Below, one piece after another: positions 1-10,392 of a DNA stretch of 64,000 nt. The stretch spans positions 1 through 64,000 of the forward strand of contig NZ_RQFO01000001.1 of assembly GCF_004770045.1 (NCBI RefSeq), written 5' to 3'. Numbering within the stretch: the stretch's first letter is position 1; every line of letters begins with the position of its first letter. A program made the position numbers and the translations under genes. The DNA comes from Leptospira montravelensis (GTDB lineage Bacteria > Spirochaetota > Leptospiria > Leptospirales > Leptospiraceae). The notes under the pieces are model-generated. The model worked only from the letters and a program-made list of their open reading frames with translations. It made no database searches and was not told where the DNA came from.

Positions 1-86
1 TAAGCAAGAGGAGTGCCAGAAGCCTATGTGTCGCAGACCGAGCGAGGGCGTAAGTCCCGAAGCGAAGCGGTTAGTCGCTGTTAGGT
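1..86 (-). repeat. attC-like recombination site (partial, left edge)
   Basis: Read on the minus strand, ACCTAAC (80-86) matches the integron R'' core RYYYAAC. It is followed by a GC-rich imperfectly self-complementary stretch (CCGCTTCGCTTCGGG against the CCCTCGCTCGG side, 38-70). The site lies 3' of the 132-aa gene's stop codon, as expected for a cassette's own attC. The partner GTTRRRY core would lie beyond the window edge. The GC-rich arms contrast with the AT-rich gene beside it. No integrase gene is visible. This is a motif reading only; it could instead be another dispersed Leptospira repeat. Confidence 0.35.
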
Positions 87-195
87 GCAGTTGGCGGATA
101 TTTAGAATCATTAATTTCTAATTTGTTTTTGCGTTTATAAAAAATAATAAAGATATCTTTATTTTAGCTAAAGTTCTGTAATAATATTTTTAAAA

Positions 196-594
196 TTAAC
201 TTAAATTTACAATTTCATCATTTCCAAAATCACCTTCTCGCCATCCATGAAATCCGATACACATACCGTCTCCATTCGTTACAGTAACTTCATCAACTAA
301 TTTACCATTGGCTTTTTCCTCTAATTTTATAATTGTTTCTAATCTTATTGAATATTTATCATTACTTAAATTTCCTGAGACTCCGTCCCATAGCATCATC
401 AGTCCATAAATTGCATTATCGATTCCCTCGAGTATTTTTGATTTTGTTTTTTCATCCAAAGTTTCATCAATTCTATCGATAGCATATTTTCTTACATCTT
501 GAAATATAATAAACCCTGCTGCATGTTGAATCCATAATTCTCTAGCTCGTTTTTCATCAGGAGGATTATTAAGTTGATAATCATATGTAGCCAT
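196..594 (-). CDS. Hypothetical protein, possible integron cassette gene
   Basis: A 132-aa protein that I do not recognise. It has no signal peptide or membrane segment; the N-terminal half is helical and the C-terminus is acidic and Gly-rich (GFHGWREGDFG). The ATG is preceded by AAGGAA at good spacing on the minus strand. The gene and its flanks are clearly more AT-rich than the genes to its right, and it stands alone between two attC-like sites (1-86 and 676-785). That is the layout of a mobile cassette. It also has its own TATAAT box upstream, which is not usual for cassettes. Function unknown. Confidence 0.7.
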   Translation of the reverse strand: MATYDYQLNNPPDEKRARELWIQHAAGFIIFQDVRKYAIDRIDETLDEKTKSKILEGIDNAIYGLMMLWDGVSGNLSNDKYSIRLETIIKLEEKANGKLVDEVTVTNGDGMCIGFHGWREGDFGNDEIVNLS

Positions 595-636
595 TCTTAT
601 TCCTTGATTTTATTCTTAGTTGCAAAAATCTAATTT

Positions 637-666
637 ATTATAAAATTTTTTTAATAGTGAGTTTAA
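637..666 (-). promoter_or_regulatory. Candidate promoter of the 132-aa gene
   Basis: On the minus strand a perfect TATAAT (637-642) lies about 43 nt upstream of the ATG at 594. A weak -35 (TTAAAC, 661-666) precedes it with an 18-nt spacer. The region is very AT-rich, so the -10 match could be chance. Confidence 0.35.
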
Positions 667-675
667 GCCAATTGC

Positions 676-785
676 GTCTAACGAACTATAATCGCAAGCC
701 CATCTCCCCGCACAAGGGGGAGTAGCGGAAATCCTTTCGCTTTGCGAAAGATTGGAGCGGATCACCCGGTCCCTTTCCGTTAGGA
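676..785 (-). repeat. attC-like recombination site with three hairpins
   Basis: On the minus strand the interval starts with TCCTAAC (779-785, R''-like with one mismatch) overlapping the stop codon of the carbonic-anhydrase-like gene. It ends with GTTAGAC (676-682), a perfect GTTRRRY R' core. The ends CTAACG and CGTTAG are exactly complementary. Between and around them are three hairpins: 771-778/783-790 (CCCTTTCC/GGAAAGGG), 734-740/744-750 (CTTTCGC/GCGAAAG) and 704-709/717-722 (CTCCCC/GGGGAG). The 110-bp length is within the known attC range. The outermost hairpin could instead be a weak terminator for the upstream gene. Confidence 0.35.
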
Positions 786-1313
786 AAGGGATGTGCCCCC
801 AATTCCTTCCGTCCGATAATTTTCTTTGTACTTCACATAGTTGTTTGCGGTGCGGGTGATGATCTCGCGGTCTTTGTCTGTGATGTCTCGGATGATTTTG
901 GCGGGGCTTCCCATCACAAGAACTCCCGGTGGAATTTTTTTTCCCGGAGGAACGAGAGATCCCGCGCCCACAAAAGACCATTCCCCGATCTCGACATCGT
1001 CCATAAGCATCGCGCCCATCCCCACAAAACTATGATCCCGCAAAACACAACCGTGGATGGTCGCATGGTGGCCTATAGATACATAATCTCCAATGGTGAC
1101 AGGATACAAATCTCTTGCCACATGTACGAGAGTCATGTCTTGGATGTTCACATGTTTGCCAATGGTAATGGTATTTACGTCACCTCGTAACACACATTGG
1201 AACCAAATCGAGGACTCTTCCCCAATACTGACCTTTCCCAGTACATCAGCGGAGGGTGCCACCCAGGCCGTTGGGTGGAGGGAAGGTGTATGGCCTTGAA
1301 ACGTTCGGATCAT
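780..1313 (-). CDS. Gamma-carbonic anhydrase family protein
   Basis: This 177-aa protein is a left-handed beta-helix (hexapeptide repeat) protein of the gamma-carbonic anhydrase/YrdA/PaaY group. Hexapeptide turns run from about residue 10 to 150 ([18 protein letters not shown], then [18 protein letters not shown]). The histidines in LVHVARD and GHHATIH are placed as the zinc ligands of the trimeric family, and the N-terminal Arg/Asp/Gln of the active site (RGDVN, NIQDM) are present. Length is normal. It is divergent from sucB, 158 bp away. Its TAA stop sits inside an attC-like core. True CO2 hydration activity is not assured, since many members act as scaffolds or acyl-related enzymes. Confidence 0.85.
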   Translation of the reverse strand: MIRTFQGHTPSLHPTAWVAPSADVLGKVSIGEESSIWFQCVLRGDVNTITIGKHVNIQDMTLVHVARDLYPVTIGDYVSIGHHATIHGCVLRDHSFVGMGAMLMDDVEIGEWSFVGAGSLVPPGKKIPPGVLVMGSPAKIIRDITDKDREIITRTANNYVKYKENYRTEGIGGTSLS

Positions 1314-1471
1314 ACCTGCTACACAAAGGCGGCCAAACTGAAACTCAAGGTCTTTTCGTTTTTTCCGCTTGCGTTTTTACCTTCCGACAAGTTACCGTAG
1401 TCTTAGATTCAAATGGGATCTCACTCCTCAAAAACGCTATTTTTCTCTAAAAACCTGCTAAGGAACATTTC

Positions 1472-2695
1472 ATGGCAATAGATATCAAAGTCCCCGAGAT
1501 GGGGGAATCCGTAACCGAAGCTACCATTAGTGCTTGGACCAAAAAAGAAGGCGATGCCGTAAAAGTAGACGAAGTGCTCGCTATTTTAGAAACAGACAAA
1601 GTCTCATTAGAGATTCCTGCTCCCACTTCTGGGGTTTTGAAATCCATCACCAAAAAGGTGGGGGATGTGGTGCATGTGCGTGATATCATGGGTACCATCG
1701 AAGAAGGTGCTGTGGCATCCGCTCCTGCGAGTTCCAGTGCCCCTGCTCCCAAAGCAGAAGCACCTGCAGCCCAACCTAACACGGGCAAAGTGAATGAGGA
1801 ACTTCCTCCTGCGGCTCGTAAACTTATCGAAGAAAATAAGTTAGATGCCTCTAAAATTACAGGAACCGGTCGCAACGGACAAATCACTAAAGAAGACGTC
1901 ATTCTTTTTATGGAAAAAGGTGGTGCCAGTGCCTCTGCTCCTAAAGCAGCTTCCCCAGAAATTCCAAAAGCAGTTGTGGTTTCCGCAAATGCGGGTCCGA
2001 GAGAAACTGTAGTACCAATGACAAAACTTCGCCAAACGATTGCGAATCGGCTTGTCAATGCTCAACATACGGCGGCCATCCTCACAACGTTCAACGAAGT
2101 GGATATGTCTCCGATTATGGAACTTCGCAATAAATACAAAGACAAGTTCAAAGAAACTCACGGTGTGGGTCTTGGGTTCATGTCACTGTTTACCAAAGCT
2201 GCGGTTGCGGCATTAAAAGCCTATCCTGCGATTAATGCAGAAATTCGCGGAACAGACATCGTCTACAAAAACTTCTATGATATCGGAGTGGCTGTGGGTG
2301 GACCAAAAGGTCTTGTGGTTCCGATTGTGCGTAACGCCGACTTACTCAGTTTTGCTGGTGTGGAACAAGAGATCGCAAGGCTTGCCGGCAAAGTGAAAGA
2401 CGGAAAAATTTCTCTCGAAGATATGGAGGGCGGAACTTTCTCCATCTCCAACGGGGGTGTGTATGGATCGATGATGTCGACACCAATCCTTAACCCTCCA
2501 CAATCGGGAATCCTTGGTATGCACAATATCGTCAAACGCGCGGTAGTTGTGAATGACCAAATTGTGATTCGTCCAATGATGTATCTGGCTCTATCTTACG
2601 ACCATAGAATTGTAGATGGAAAGGAAGCAGTTCAGTTCCTTGTGAAAATTAAAGAAATGGTAGAGGACCCAACAAGGCTCCTCTTCGAGGTATAG
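1472..2695 (+). CDS. sucB: Dihydrolipoamide succinyltransferase, E2 of 2-oxoglutarate dehydrogenase
   Basis: At 407 aa, this E2 core transfers the succinyl group from lipoamide to CoA in the TCA cycle. Domains in order: lipoyl domain at 1-75 with the lipoylated Lys43 in ETDKVSLE; an Ala/Pro-rich linker at 80-105; a peripheral-subunit-binding domain at about 110-145 ([20 protein letters not shown]); and the catalytic domain at about 175-407 with SYDHRIVDG supplying His378 and Asp382. The ATG has AAGGAA 9 nt upstream. It is first in a three-gene operon, 8 nt from lpd. Order sucB-lpd-sucA puts E1 last, the reverse of the common sucA-first order. The lipoate ligase at 47147 is a candidate modifier. 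Confidence 0.95.
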   Translation: MAIDIKVPEMGESVTEATISAWTKKEGDAVKVDEVLAILETDKVSLEIPAPTSGVLKSITKKVGDVVHVRDIMGTIEEGAVASAPASSSAPAPKAEAPAAQPNTGKVNEELPPAARKLIEENKLDASKITGTGRNGQITKEDVILFMEKGGASASAPKAASPEIPKAVVVSANAGPRETVVPMTKLRQTIANRLVNAQHTAAILTTFNEVDMSPIMELRNKYKDKFKETHGVGLGFMSLFTKAAVAALKAYPAINAEIRGTDIVYKNFYDIGVAVGGPKGLVVPIVRNADLLSFAGVEQEIARLAGKVKDGKISLEDMEGGTFSISNGGVYGSMMSTPILNPPQSGILGMHNIVKRAVVVNDQIVIRPMMYLALSYDHRIVDGKEAVQFLVKIKEMVEDPTRLLFEV

Positions 2696-2703
2696 GCACG
2701 AAT

Positions 2704-4110
2704 ATGGAACAATATGATATCGTTGTCATTGGTGCAGGCCCTGGTGGGTATGTGGCTGCGGTTCGCGCAGCCCAACTCGGGAAAAAAGTAGCCATCATTG
2801 AAAAAAGAAAAACTCTCGGGGGGACTTGTCTCAACGTAGGTTGTATCCCTTCCAAAGCTCTTCTCGATTCTTCTGAAGAATATCACAAAACAAAACACAA
2901 ATTAGCGGATCACGGAATCTCCGTGAAAGATGTCAAAATAGACATCGCTAAAATGATGGCTCGCAAAGACAAAGTGGTGAGCGAAGTGACATCAGGTGTC
3001 GACTACCTGATGAAAAAAAACAAAATCACTCGTTACCTAGGTCACGCGAGTTTTGTTTCTAAAACAGAAATTTCTATTACCTCAGAAGATGGAAAAAAAG
3101 AAACCATCTCTGGAACGAATATCATCATTGCTACCGGATCGACTCCGATTGAAATCCCTCCCCTTCCTGTGGATGGAAAAAATATAGTGACCTCGGACCA
3201 TGCGATTGCACTAGACTCTGTTCCCGAACACCTAATCATTGTAGGTGCGGGAGTGATCGGGCTCGAACTCGGATCGGTATGGTTACGACTTGGTGCAAAA
3301 GTCACAGTGGTGGAACTCATGCCACGACTTTTCGGAACCGCTGACCAAGCGATGGCTTCCCTTGCCGAAAGACTATTAACACAGCAAGGAATCAACTTTC
3401 TCTTTGAAACCAAAGTCCATGGTGCCAAGGTCAAAGGCAAAAAAGTAGAAGTCGAAATCGAAGGCAAAGACGGCAAAAAATCCATTCTCGAAGGAGACAA
3501 GGTTCTTGTTTCCATTGGTCGCCGCCCCAACACAGACGGACTTGGTGCCAAAGAAATTGGTGTCGAGATGACAGACCGTGGTCGTGTCAAAGTGGAACTC
3601 AACAAATTCCAAACCAATGTTCCTAATATTTATGCCATTGGTGATGTGGTGGACGGACCCATGCTTGCTCACAAAGCAGAAGACGAAGGGATAGCCGTTG
3701 CCGAACTCATTTGTGGTAAGTATGGCCATGTAAATTACAAAGCCATTCCTTGGATCGTTTACACTTGGCCCGAAGTGGCTTGGGTGGGACAGGGCGAAGA
3801 AGAACTAAAAGCCAAAGGCATCGAATACAAAGTGGGTAAGTACATGTTCAAACCCAATGCTCGTGCCAAAGCCATGAACGAAACCGATGGACAGGTAAAA
3901 GTCATTGCCGACAAAAAAACGGACAAACTCCTAGGGATTTATATCGTAGGTCCTAGGGCCTCGGACATGATTGCAGAAGCGGCGATTGCTTTTGAATTTG
4001 GTGCCAGTGCAGAAGACATTGCTCGTTCTACACATGCCCATCCTACTCTTTCTGAAGTACTTCGGGAAGCGGCGATGGATGCTGATGCGAAATGGTCCAT
4101 CCATTCGTAG
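2704..4110 (+). CDS. lpd: Dihydrolipoyl dehydrogenase (E3)
   Basis: A 468-aa flavoprotein disulfide reductase that reoxidises dihydrolipoamide with NAD+. The FAD-binding GAGPGG is at 10-15. The redox pair Cys42/Cys47 lies in [14 protein letters not shown] second dinucleotide fold ([14 protein letters not shown]) is at about 180. FAD motif AIGDV is near 315, and the C-terminal dimer interface carries the catalytic His446 in HAHPTLSE. Length is typical. It sits between sucB and sucA, so it is most likely dedicated to 2-oxoglutarate dehydrogenase, though E3 can serve several complexes. Confidence 0.96.
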   Translation: MEQYDIVVIGAGPGGYVAAVRAAQLGKKVAIIEKRKTLGGTCLNVGCIPSKALLDSSEEYHKTKHKLADHGISVKDVKIDIAKMMARKDKVVSEVTSGVDYLMKKNKITRYLGHASFVSKTEISITSEDGKKETISGTNIIIATGSTPIEIPPLPVDGKNIVTSDHAIALDSVPEHLIIVGAGVIGLELGSVWLRLGAKVTVVELMPRLFGTADQAMASLAERLLTQQGINFLFETKVHGAKVKGKKVEVEIEGKDGKKSILEGDKVLVSIGRRPNTDGLGAKEIGVEMTDRGRVKVELNKFQTNVPNIYAIGDVVDGPMLAHKAEDEGIAVAELICGKYGHVNYKAIPWIVYTWPEVAWVGQGEEELKAKGIEYKVGKYMFKPNARAKAMNETDGQVKVIADKKTDKLLGIYIVGPRASDMIAEAAIAFEFGASAEDIARSTHAHPTLSEVLREAAMDADAKWSIHS

Positions 4111-4144
4111 ATTAACTGTTGTTTTGTTGTTTTAGGGAGAGAAT

Positions 4145-6913
4145 ATGACAACCGACCAGATGATGAGTTTATACGGCGATAACGTCGTATTATTGGAAGA
4201 GTATTACAAACAATTTAAAGAAGATCCTCAGAGTTTGTCAAAAGACTGGATCGACTTTTTTGGAGAACTAGAAAGGTCATCCGTTTCCGGAAACGGATCC
4301 AATGGAAATGGATTTGGTGGAAATGGATACGTAAATTATGCATCCACCGAACACAGAAAAGATTCTTCACTCAGCGACTTCGGGATCATCAACCTTCTCA
4401 ATGCTTATAGAAGGCAAGGTCATTTAGCGGCTAACCTCGATCCACTCGGAATCAACAAACCAAACCGCGAATTCATCGATCTCAAAATCGGAGCACTCAA
4501 ACAGAGTGACTTAGAAACAGAAGTGGATTCTGGAATTGCCAACCTAGGGAAAGCAAAACTAAAAGATGTAATCGATTGGTTTGAAAAAACCTATTGCGGA
4601 TCAATCGGTTGTGAACACTACTATCTTGTCAATGATGAAGAACGGGAGTGGTTACAAAACCGAATGGAACCGCTTGCCAACAACGAACCCATTAGCAAAA
4701 AGACCGCCTTACGTTTGTTTGAAAAACTATACCAAGCTGATAGTTTTGAAAACTTCCTCGCCAAAAAATTCGTAGGGAAAAAACGATTTTCTCTCGAAGG
4801 TGGGGAAACCATGATCCCTATGCTCGATACCCTTGTGGAAGAAGCGGGGGGGCATAAAATGGATGCCCTTGTGATCGGGATGGCACATAGAGGACGACTC
4901 AATGTGCTTGTGAATATCATCCGTAAACCAGCAGGCCTTATTTTTGCTGAGTTCGAAGAAAAACTAAACCCAGGCCAACTCGGTTATGCGGACGTAAAAT
5001 ACCATCTTGGTTATTCCAACCATGTCATGACTCATTACGGGAAAGAAGTCAAACTCTCCCTTGCTTTCAACCCTTCTCACTTAGAAGCCGTAGACCCAGT
5101 GATTTTTGGATCGGTTCGGGCTCGCCAAGAAATGGCAAAGGATATGGACCGTTCTAAATTTATGCCAGTGGCCATCCACGGGGATGCAGCGTTTGCGGGC
5201 CAAGGAGTGGTGGCAGAAACTCTCAACATGATGAACCTAGATGGTTATACAGTGGGTGGAACTTTCCACATTGTGATCAATAACCAAATTGGATTCACCA
5301 CTCTCCCAAGTGAATCTAGATCTACTTTGTATGCAACAGATCTTGCTAAAGGTTTCCAAGTTCCCATTTTCCACGTAAATGGAGATGATCCGGAAGCTAC
5401 TTACCGAGTCACAAAACTTGCGTTAGAATATCGTCAAAAATTCAAAAAAGATGTGATCATCGATTTAATTTGTTACAGAAGGCTTGGTCACAACGAAACA
5501 GACGAACCAACTTTTACACAACCACAGATGTATGACATCATCAAAAAACATCCAAAAACAATCTCCATTTATGAAGAGAAGTTATTAAAACGTGGTGATA
5601 TCACACAAGAAGAAATCCAGTTCATTAAAGATGGAATCCTACAAGGTCTGGAAACTTCCTTCCAACAAGCCAAAGAAAAAGACACTCGTATCACTGTCGA
5701 TACACTTGGTGGAGTATGGTCAAGATACACGAAAGAACCGTTGGATTCAGATGTACATACTGAACTTCTCCAACAACAGTTAGGTGGGATCGTAAAAGCA
5801 GTGACCACTCTTCCCGAAGGTTTTACAGCCAATCCAAAACACATTAAAGTATTGGAAGATCGTAAAAAAATGGGTGCTGGAGAACTTCCAATCGATTGGG
5901 GTTTTGCGGAATCACTTTCCTTTGGTTCCATTTTGGAAAATGGATTTCCCATTCGACTTGGGGGACAAGATGCACAAAGAGGAACTTTCTCTCATAGACA
6001 TGCCACTCTTTCTGACATTGCCAATGGGAAAAAACTCACTCTCCTCAACCATATCAGTGATAAACAAGCAAAGATAGAGATCGTAAACTCCTCTCTATCT
6101 GAATATTCATGTTTAGGATTTGAGTATGGGTATTCCCTTGCGGATCCAAGTAGTCTTGTGATGTGGGAAGCTCAATTTGGAGACTTTGCAAACAACGCTC
6201 AGGTGATTTTTGACCAATTCATTTCCAGTTCCGAAATCAAATGGCAAAGGATGTCTGGTCTTGTTTGTTTACTCCCACATGGATATGAAGGACAAGGTCC
6301 AGAACACTCTTCGGCAAGACTCGAACGTTTCCTCCAACTTTGTGCTCTTGATAATATCCAAGTGGCAAACCTAACCACACCGGCACAGTATTTCCATATA
6401 CTACGTCGACAGATCCTCCAAAGTTTTAGAAAACCACTCATCATCATGACACCGAAGTCTCTACTTCGTTTGAAAGATGCAGCTTCTAGTTTGGAAGACA
6501 TCACAACTGGGGCTTTTAGAAAGATCCTTCCTGATCCAGTCGCAAAACCAGAAAAAGTGGAGAAGTTACTTTTCTGTTCTGGAAAAGTATATTACGACCT
6601 ACGAAAAGCTATTGATGCACAAAAATTGGAAAACGTAGCAGTGGTTCGTATCGAACAACTCTATCCGTTTCCAGAAAACCATATCAAACAAATGATTACC
6701 AGTTACGGAAAATTGAAAAAATTTGTATGGGTGCAAGAAGAGCCAAAAAACCAAGGTGCTTGGTTCTTTGTAAGAGACCGAATCGAAGCAGTGATGCCGG
6801 AAAACAAACGCCTGCATTACGCTGGTCGTTCCGAGTTCCCAAGTCCTGCTTGTGGACACGTAGTCACACACTTAAAAGAACAAGAAGATTTAGTGAAGGA
6901 TGCATTGTCTTAA
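4145..6913 (+). CDS. sucA: 2-oxoglutarate dehydrogenase E1 component
   Basis: A 922-aa thiamine-diphosphate decarboxylase that starts the complex's reaction. The N-terminus (about 1-40, [19 protein letters not shown]) is the short E2-binding helix typical of SucA. It is followed by a Gly/Asn-rich linker ([15 protein letters not shown]). The ThDP/Mg fold contains HRGRLNVL (about 250) and [11 protein letters not shown] (about 345). The transketolase-like pyrimidine domain has [16 protein letters not shown] near 705. It begins 34 nt after lpd with GGGAGAG as the ribosome site. The operon ends in a strong hairpin terminator about 85 nt downstream. Confidence 0.96.
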   Translation: MTTDQMMSLYGDNVVLLEEYYKQFKEDPQSLSKDWIDFFGELERSSVSGNGSNGNGFGGNGYVNYASTEHRKDSSLSDFGIINLLNAYRRQGHLAANLDPLGINKPNREFIDLKIGALKQSDLETEVDSGIANLGKAKLKDVIDWFEKTYCGSIGCEHYYLVNDEEREWLQNRMEPLANNEPISKKTALRLFEKLYQADSFENFLAKKFVGKKRFSLEGGETMIPMLDTLVEEAGGHKMDALVIGMAHRGRLNVLVNIIRKPAGLIFAEFEEKLNPGQLGYADVKYHLGYSNHVMTHYGKEVKLSLAFNPSHLEAVDPVIFGSVRARQEMAKDMDRSKFMPVAIHGDAAFAGQGVVAETLNMMNLDGYTVGGTFHIVINNQIGFTTLPSESRSTLYATDLAKGFQVPIFHVNGDDPEATYRVTKLALEYRQKFKKDVIIDLICYRRLGHNETDEPTFTQPQMYDIIKKHPKTISIYEEKLLKRGDITQEEIQFIKDGILQGLETSFQQAKEKDTRITVDTLGGVWSRYTKEPLDSDVHTELLQQQLGGIVKAVTTLPEGFTANPKHIKVLEDRKKMGAGELPIDWGFAESLSFGSILENGFPIRLGGQDAQRGTFSHRHATLSDIANGKKLTLLNHISDKQAKIEIVNSSLSEYSCLGFEYGYSLADPSSLVMWEAQFGDFANNAQVIFDQFISSSEIKWQRMSGLVCLLPHGYEGQGPEHSSARLERFLQLCALDNIQVANLTTPAQYFHILRRQILQSFRKPLIIMTPKSLLRLKDAASSLEDITTGAFRKILPDPVAKPEKVEKLLFCSGKVYYDLRKAIDAQKLENVAVVRIEQLYPFPENHIKQMITSYGKLKKFVWVQEEPKNQGAWFFVRDRIEAVMPENKRLHYAGRSEFPSPACGHVVTHLKEQEDLVKDALS

Positions 6914-6996
6914 ACAAACACCAAGCGGTTTAGGAACGTTTGTTACCACTCTGTAAAGTTTTGAAAACCGCTTCTTATTTGTTGCCAAACTAAAAT

Positions 6997-7026
6997 AAAA
7001 AACCCCAAGTAAAATTGGGGTTTTTT
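6997..7026. terminator. Bidirectional intrinsic terminator
   Basis: Perfect stem AAAAAACCCCAA (6997-7008) with TTGGGGTTTTTT (7015-7026) around a 6-nt loop, with a T-run in the plus direction and the mirror image on the minus strand. It closes the suc operon and can also stop the convergent gene ending at 7113. It is the clearest intrinsic terminator in the window. Confidence 0.9.
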
Positions 7027-7112
7027 ATTTTGTTTCCTTAAAAAATTCTTCTCCTACTCCATGAGCAGAGTATCCCATTTGCTTTTACCCAAGTTTGGGG
7101 AGAATGATTTGA

Positions 7113-7892
7113 TTAAGGGTTTTGTTCCGAAGCAGTCAAAGACTCTAGTGAACCACTTAAGATTCCTTTTGTAGTGACTACATCATAATCATATACATGA
7201 AGTTTGATGTTTGGTTCGGGGAGTTTTTTCCTGATATTTTTTAGTTGTGGTTCCGGATTTTTTCCCAAAATCAAAGTTAGGTGGTTTTTCAAAGAATTAA
7301 AAAGTAATTTTCTAAAATGGTACCCTTGTGGTAACACAGAATCCAATTTATTCGTTTCTGGATCAAAGAGGAATACAAATTTGTGGTCTTTGTAATTGAG
7401 CACTCCATCCAAATTGCTATCTTCAGTTACTGCAAAGATCAAAAGTTTTTTTTCAATTTGTAAGACATCTTCTTTGGGATCATCAATGGTGTTGGCCACT
7501 GATTTTTTAGAAAACTCTCCCACAAAAAAATCCCAAATGTATACATCATGAGAAAAAAGTTTTTGAACCTTCCCATCCTTTAAACTGATCGAATATAAAT
7601 TTCTTGCGTGAGTTAAGATCCCATCGGGTCCAAACCCACCAGATTCTGTTACAAGTCCATGTGGGTAAATGAAGTATTGTTTCCAATAGATCTTCCCGTT
7701 CCCGTCTTCTAAATCCAAACGATCCGAAGGTTCTGGAGTATTATCTTTATTGTCTTTTTCTTTAGACTCGGGAGTTTCTACTGTGACTTCATACCCATCA
7801 TCATAGAGGCGCCAACTCTTAGACAAACTAAAAGTTAACACCGCCAAAATGAGTAAAAAGAATAAAAATACTCCGACCCTAAACTTTTCCAT
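7113..7892 (-). CDS. Membrane-anchored hypothetical protein
   Basis: A 259-aa protein with an uncleaved-looking N-terminal membrane anchor at about 5-23 (VGVFLFFLLILAVLTFSLS). A charged Lys/Asp/Glu linker follows, then a probable beta-rich extracytoplasmic domain (about 65-255). It contains DSNLDGVLNYKDHKF, a calcium-loop-like DxNxDG stretch. Its ATG overlaps the DegT gene's stop by 1 nt (TAATG), so the two are co-translated. It resembles anchored proteins conserved within Leptospira. Function not recognised. Confidence 0.8.
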   Translation of the reverse strand: MEKFRVGVFLFFLLILAVLTFSLSKSWRLYDDGYEVTVETPESKEKDNKDNTPEPSDRLDLEDGNGKIYWKQYFIYPHGLVTESGGFGPDGILTHARNLYSISLKDGKVQKLFSHDVYIWDFFVGEFSKKSVANTIDDPKEDVLQIEKKLLIFAVTEDSNLDGVLNYKDHKFVFLFDPETNKLDSVLPQGYHFRKLLFNSLKNHLTLILGKNPEPQLKNIRKKLPEPNIKLHVYDYDVVTTKGILSGSLESLTASEQNP

Positions 7893-9013
7893 TATTTGTT
7901 AGCGTTATACGCTTTTATAGCACTAAACACTTCATCAAGCTCCGAATCTGTCATATAAGCAAACAGAGGGAAGTTAAGAACTGATTTGGAAATCCTACGA
8001 GCATTCCCATCTTTTCCAAAACGTTCGACTAGATATGGTTTTGCACCTGGCTGGTCGGACATAGCTCCTGGATAAATATTCCCAAATCCAATTCCTTTTT
8101 CTTTTAAAACCGCTTCGATTTTTGGACGGACTTCAGGGTCCACCAAAGTCACGTTACAGTATCCGTTTTCCTCATATCCTTTTGGAGGTTTGATGACACC
8201 AATCCCAAGACCCGGTAATTCTTTATAATAGACATCTTGTGATTTTTTACGTGAATCAATGCGAGCTTGCAGATGTTTTAAAGATAAATTTAAAAATGCC
8301 GCTTGCAGGGAGTCAAGTCTTGAGTTCCAACCCACTAGTCCGTGTTCGTAATGAGAAGTGCGTCCGTGGTTGACAAGCCTACGTGTGATAACCGATAATT
8401 CTTCATCGTTAGTGAATACTGCACCACCGTCTCCAGCAGCACCTAACACCTTCGCAGGATAAAAGGAAGTGGTTGAGATCAGAGCTTCTTTATATAAAGA
8501 CTTTCCATTATGTTTTACACCAAAACATTGTGCCCCATCTTCAATGAGAGCCACGTTTTTTTCTTTGCAAAACTTTCGAAGGTCTTCAATGTTTGCTGTT
8601 CCCCAGCCGTATAAATGGACAACAAGGGCCGCTTTCGGTTTTACTTTTTCGACAGCTTCCTTAAAAACTTGGAAGTCCATTTGTAAGTCTGTAGGATTGG
8701 TATCTACAGTATAAGGATCTCCACCCACATTCACAACGGCTTCAAAAGTTGCCCAGAATGTTGAGTCCGGTAACAAAACCTTATCCCCACGACCTACTCC
8801 CACAGCTCGAAGAGCCAATTGTAATGCGTCAGTTCCATTGGCACAACCAATGGCATACTTTGTCTCTGCCCAAGAAGCAAGACTTGTTTCCAAATCGGTC
8901 ACTTCGTTTCCACCGATGAACTGTGCGTTCAAAGACATGGACTTTACTTTTTCATTCCAGGTGTCCAAAAATCCTGGTTCAAATCGTTTGATATCTATAA
9001 ATGGAACTGCCAT
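7892..9013 (-). CDS. DegT/DnrJ/EryC1/StrS family PLP aminotransferase
   Basis: A 373-aa fold-type-I aminotransferase of the sugar/cofactor-modifying family. [10 protein letters not shown] (60-69) forms the phosphate site, EDGAQCFG (158-165) binds the PLP pyridine nitrogen and ring, and Lys188 in [14 protein letters not shown] should form the internal aldimine. Length is normal. Family members usually aminate nucleotide-linked keto sugars for surface glycans, but no sugar nucleotide genes are adjacent. Neighbours are PdxA (PLP synthesis) upstream and an anchored protein downstream. The substrate cannot be read from the sequence. Confidence 0.9.
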   Translation of the reverse strand: MAVPFIDIKRFEPGFLDTWNEKVKSMSLNAQFIGGNEVTDLETSLASWAETKYAIGCANGTDALQLALRAVGVGRGDKVLLPDSTFWATFEAVVNVGGDPYTVDTNPTDLQMDFQVFKEAVEKVKPKAALVVHLYGWGTANIEDLRKFCKEKNVALIEDGAQCFGVKHNGKSLYKEALISTTSFYPAKVLGAAGDGGAVFTNDEELSVITRRLVNHGRTSHYEHGLVGWNSRLDSLQAAFLNLSLKHLQARIDSRKKSQDVYYKELPGLGIGVIKPPKGYEENGYCNVTLVDPEVRPKIEAVLKEKGIGFGNIYPGAMSDQPGAKPYLVERFGKDGNARRISKSVLNFPLFAYMTDSELDEVFSAIKAYNANK

Positions 9014-9025
9014 TGTATGCCCTTT

Positions 9026-9451
9026 TTATTTACTTATTGTGAAAACTTGATGAAGCCAACCGTTGAACTCTTTGGAATACATTGTCCAAAGAAAAAATAA
9101 AGCCCAATACAGAACCGTCCCATAGGCAAGTGCTGGGATCAAGGTTTTACTTAAATTATTGGATGCGGAATAATAAATACGAATGAGAACTAGGGGCCAT
9201 AAAAAGAATAAAAATACATAAATGGAATTTCCCATTGCCGAAATCCAAGTTAAAACCTCTGCTTTTGGATTTTCTTTCCAACGAGCCACCCCTTCCCAAA
9301 ATTCGGGAAAAAATTGGACCAAATAAAAACAAAACACCAGGAAGAAAAAAAACTTCCAATGAGATTCTAAATCTCTCCGGAAAAGAGTGAGAAGAAGCCC
9401 CACAAACCAAATAAATAGAACCGGAAAGGCAAGGACTTCCAATAGTGTCAT
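9026..9451 (-). CDS. Small integral membrane protein, unknown
   Basis: A 141-aa hydrophobic protein with about four membrane segments (roughly 5-25, 33-52, 75-95, 103-125) and aromatic-rich loops (FFPEFWEGVARW). It has no recognised domain. Its start overlaps the end of pdxA by 4 nt (ATGA) and it lies 12 nt before the DegT gene, so it belongs to the bactofilin-pdxA-DegT transcription unit. Function unknown. Confidence 0.75.
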   Translation of the reverse strand: MTLLEVLAFPVLFIWFVGLLLTLFRRDLESHWKFFFFLVFCFYLVQFFPEFWEGVARWKENPKAEVLTWISAMGNSIYVFLFFLWPLVLIRIYYSASNNLSKTLIPALAYGTVLYWALFFLWTMYSKEFNGWLHQVFTISK

Positions 9452-10392
9452 GGCTTTATTTTTGTATTCTCCGTGAGTCGTTCTAAACAGGAAATGAGTC
9501 CTGTGGGATCACTAATGCCCTTACCGGCAATGTCAAAGGCAGTTCCGTGGTCAGGGGACACACGGGTAAAATCCAGTCCTAAGGTTATGTTCACTCCCTT
9601 TTTCCCTTCAAGCAATTTAAATGGAATGAGTCCTTGGTCATGATATCCTGCCAAATACAAATCGTAAGTTTTTGCCCCTGGCAAAAAAGCAGAATCGGCG
9701 GACAGTGGACCTTCTACAGAATACTTAGCTTTTTTTAAGATTTTGGCACCAACAGCAAGTAGGGTCGATTCCTCGTCCCCAATCTTTCCCCCTTCTCCGG
9801 CATGGGGATTTAGGCCCAAATAAGCAATTTTGGGATTTTTTAAAAAGCGAGAACTTGTCATTGCCTTTGCCAATTCTTTCCAAGAAAACTTTTTTAATTC
9901 TTTCACCACATCTTTCAAAGGCACATGGGTGGTTAAGGGAATGACATTGAGTTTTTCCCCACTCATCATCATAAACGTAGGTCGTTTATAAAATTCAGCC
10001 AAAGTTTCTGTATGGCCCCGAAATCCTTTGATCCCTGCTTTTTGTACCCACTCTTTGGAAAGAGGCAAAGTGATGAGGTCAGCTCCGAGTTCTTTTTGCG
10101 CATCCATTGCAGCCAAAAGCGAATCATAGGCCATTTTTCCAGAGCTCGCAGAAGGTTTTCCTAAAACAAAGGAACGAGTTTTTTTAGAATCTGACCAAGT
10201 AAGTGAATAAAATCCTGGTTCAGCACTGGGTTTTGTAAGGTTTGGGAGAGAAGGAACTGTGATGTTGTGGGGCCCGCGCACAAGATAAATGCGGTGGTGT
10301 TTCCCCAAAGCTAACAATTGTGGGAAGGCAGAAACTACAAGTTCGTAGTTGATACTTGTTGGATCGCCTTCCGAAATCAGAATGGTTTTCAA
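9448..10392 (-). CDS. pdxA: 4-hydroxythreonine-4-phosphate dehydrogenase
   Basis: A 314-aa PdxA-family NAD-dependent decarboxylating dehydrogenase of the DXP-dependent pyridoxal 5'-phosphate pathway. Visible signatures: GHTETLAEF (His metal ligand), LNPHAGEGGKIGDEE, the HDQGLIPFK metal-binding stretch, and SPDHGTAFDIAGKG. The start appears to be TTG directly after the bactofilin stop (TAATTG), with only a weak AAAGAA site; translational coupling is likely. The N-terminus (MKTILISEGDPTSINYELV) fits PdxA. It lies between bactofilin and a membrane protein. Confidence 0.92.
   Translation of the reverse strand: MKTILISEGDPTSINYELVVSAFPQLLALGKHHRIYLVRGPHNITVPSLPNLTKPSAEPGFYSLTWSDSKKTRSFVLGKPSASSGKMAYDSLLAAMDAQKELGADLITLPLSKEWVQKAGIKGFRGHTETLAEFYKRPTFMMMSGEKLNVIPLTTHVPLKDVVKELKKFSWKELAKAMTSSRFLKNPKIAYLGLNPHAGEGGKIGDEESTLLAVGAKILKKAKYSVEGPLSADSAFLPGAKTYDLYLAGYHDQGLIPFKLLEGKKGVNITLGLDFTRVSPDHGTAFDIAGKGISDPTGLISCLERLTENTKIKP

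Noticed and set aside
4..18. A second sigma-54-like match (TGGCACTCCTCTTGC on the minus strand) at the left edge.
   Set aside because: Two consensus positions differ (G and R), and it sits inside a GC-rich attC-like repeat with no gene at the right distance.
771..790. Hairpin at the carbonic-anhydrase stop as an intrinsic terminator.
   Set aside because: No T-run follows in either direction, and the stem overlaps the stop; the attC-like reading explains it at least as well.
1447..2058. 203-aa frame antisense to sucB, with Ala/Thr/Ser-rich residues.
   Set aside because: It is the reverse shadow of a strongly coding gene; no ribosome site or family.
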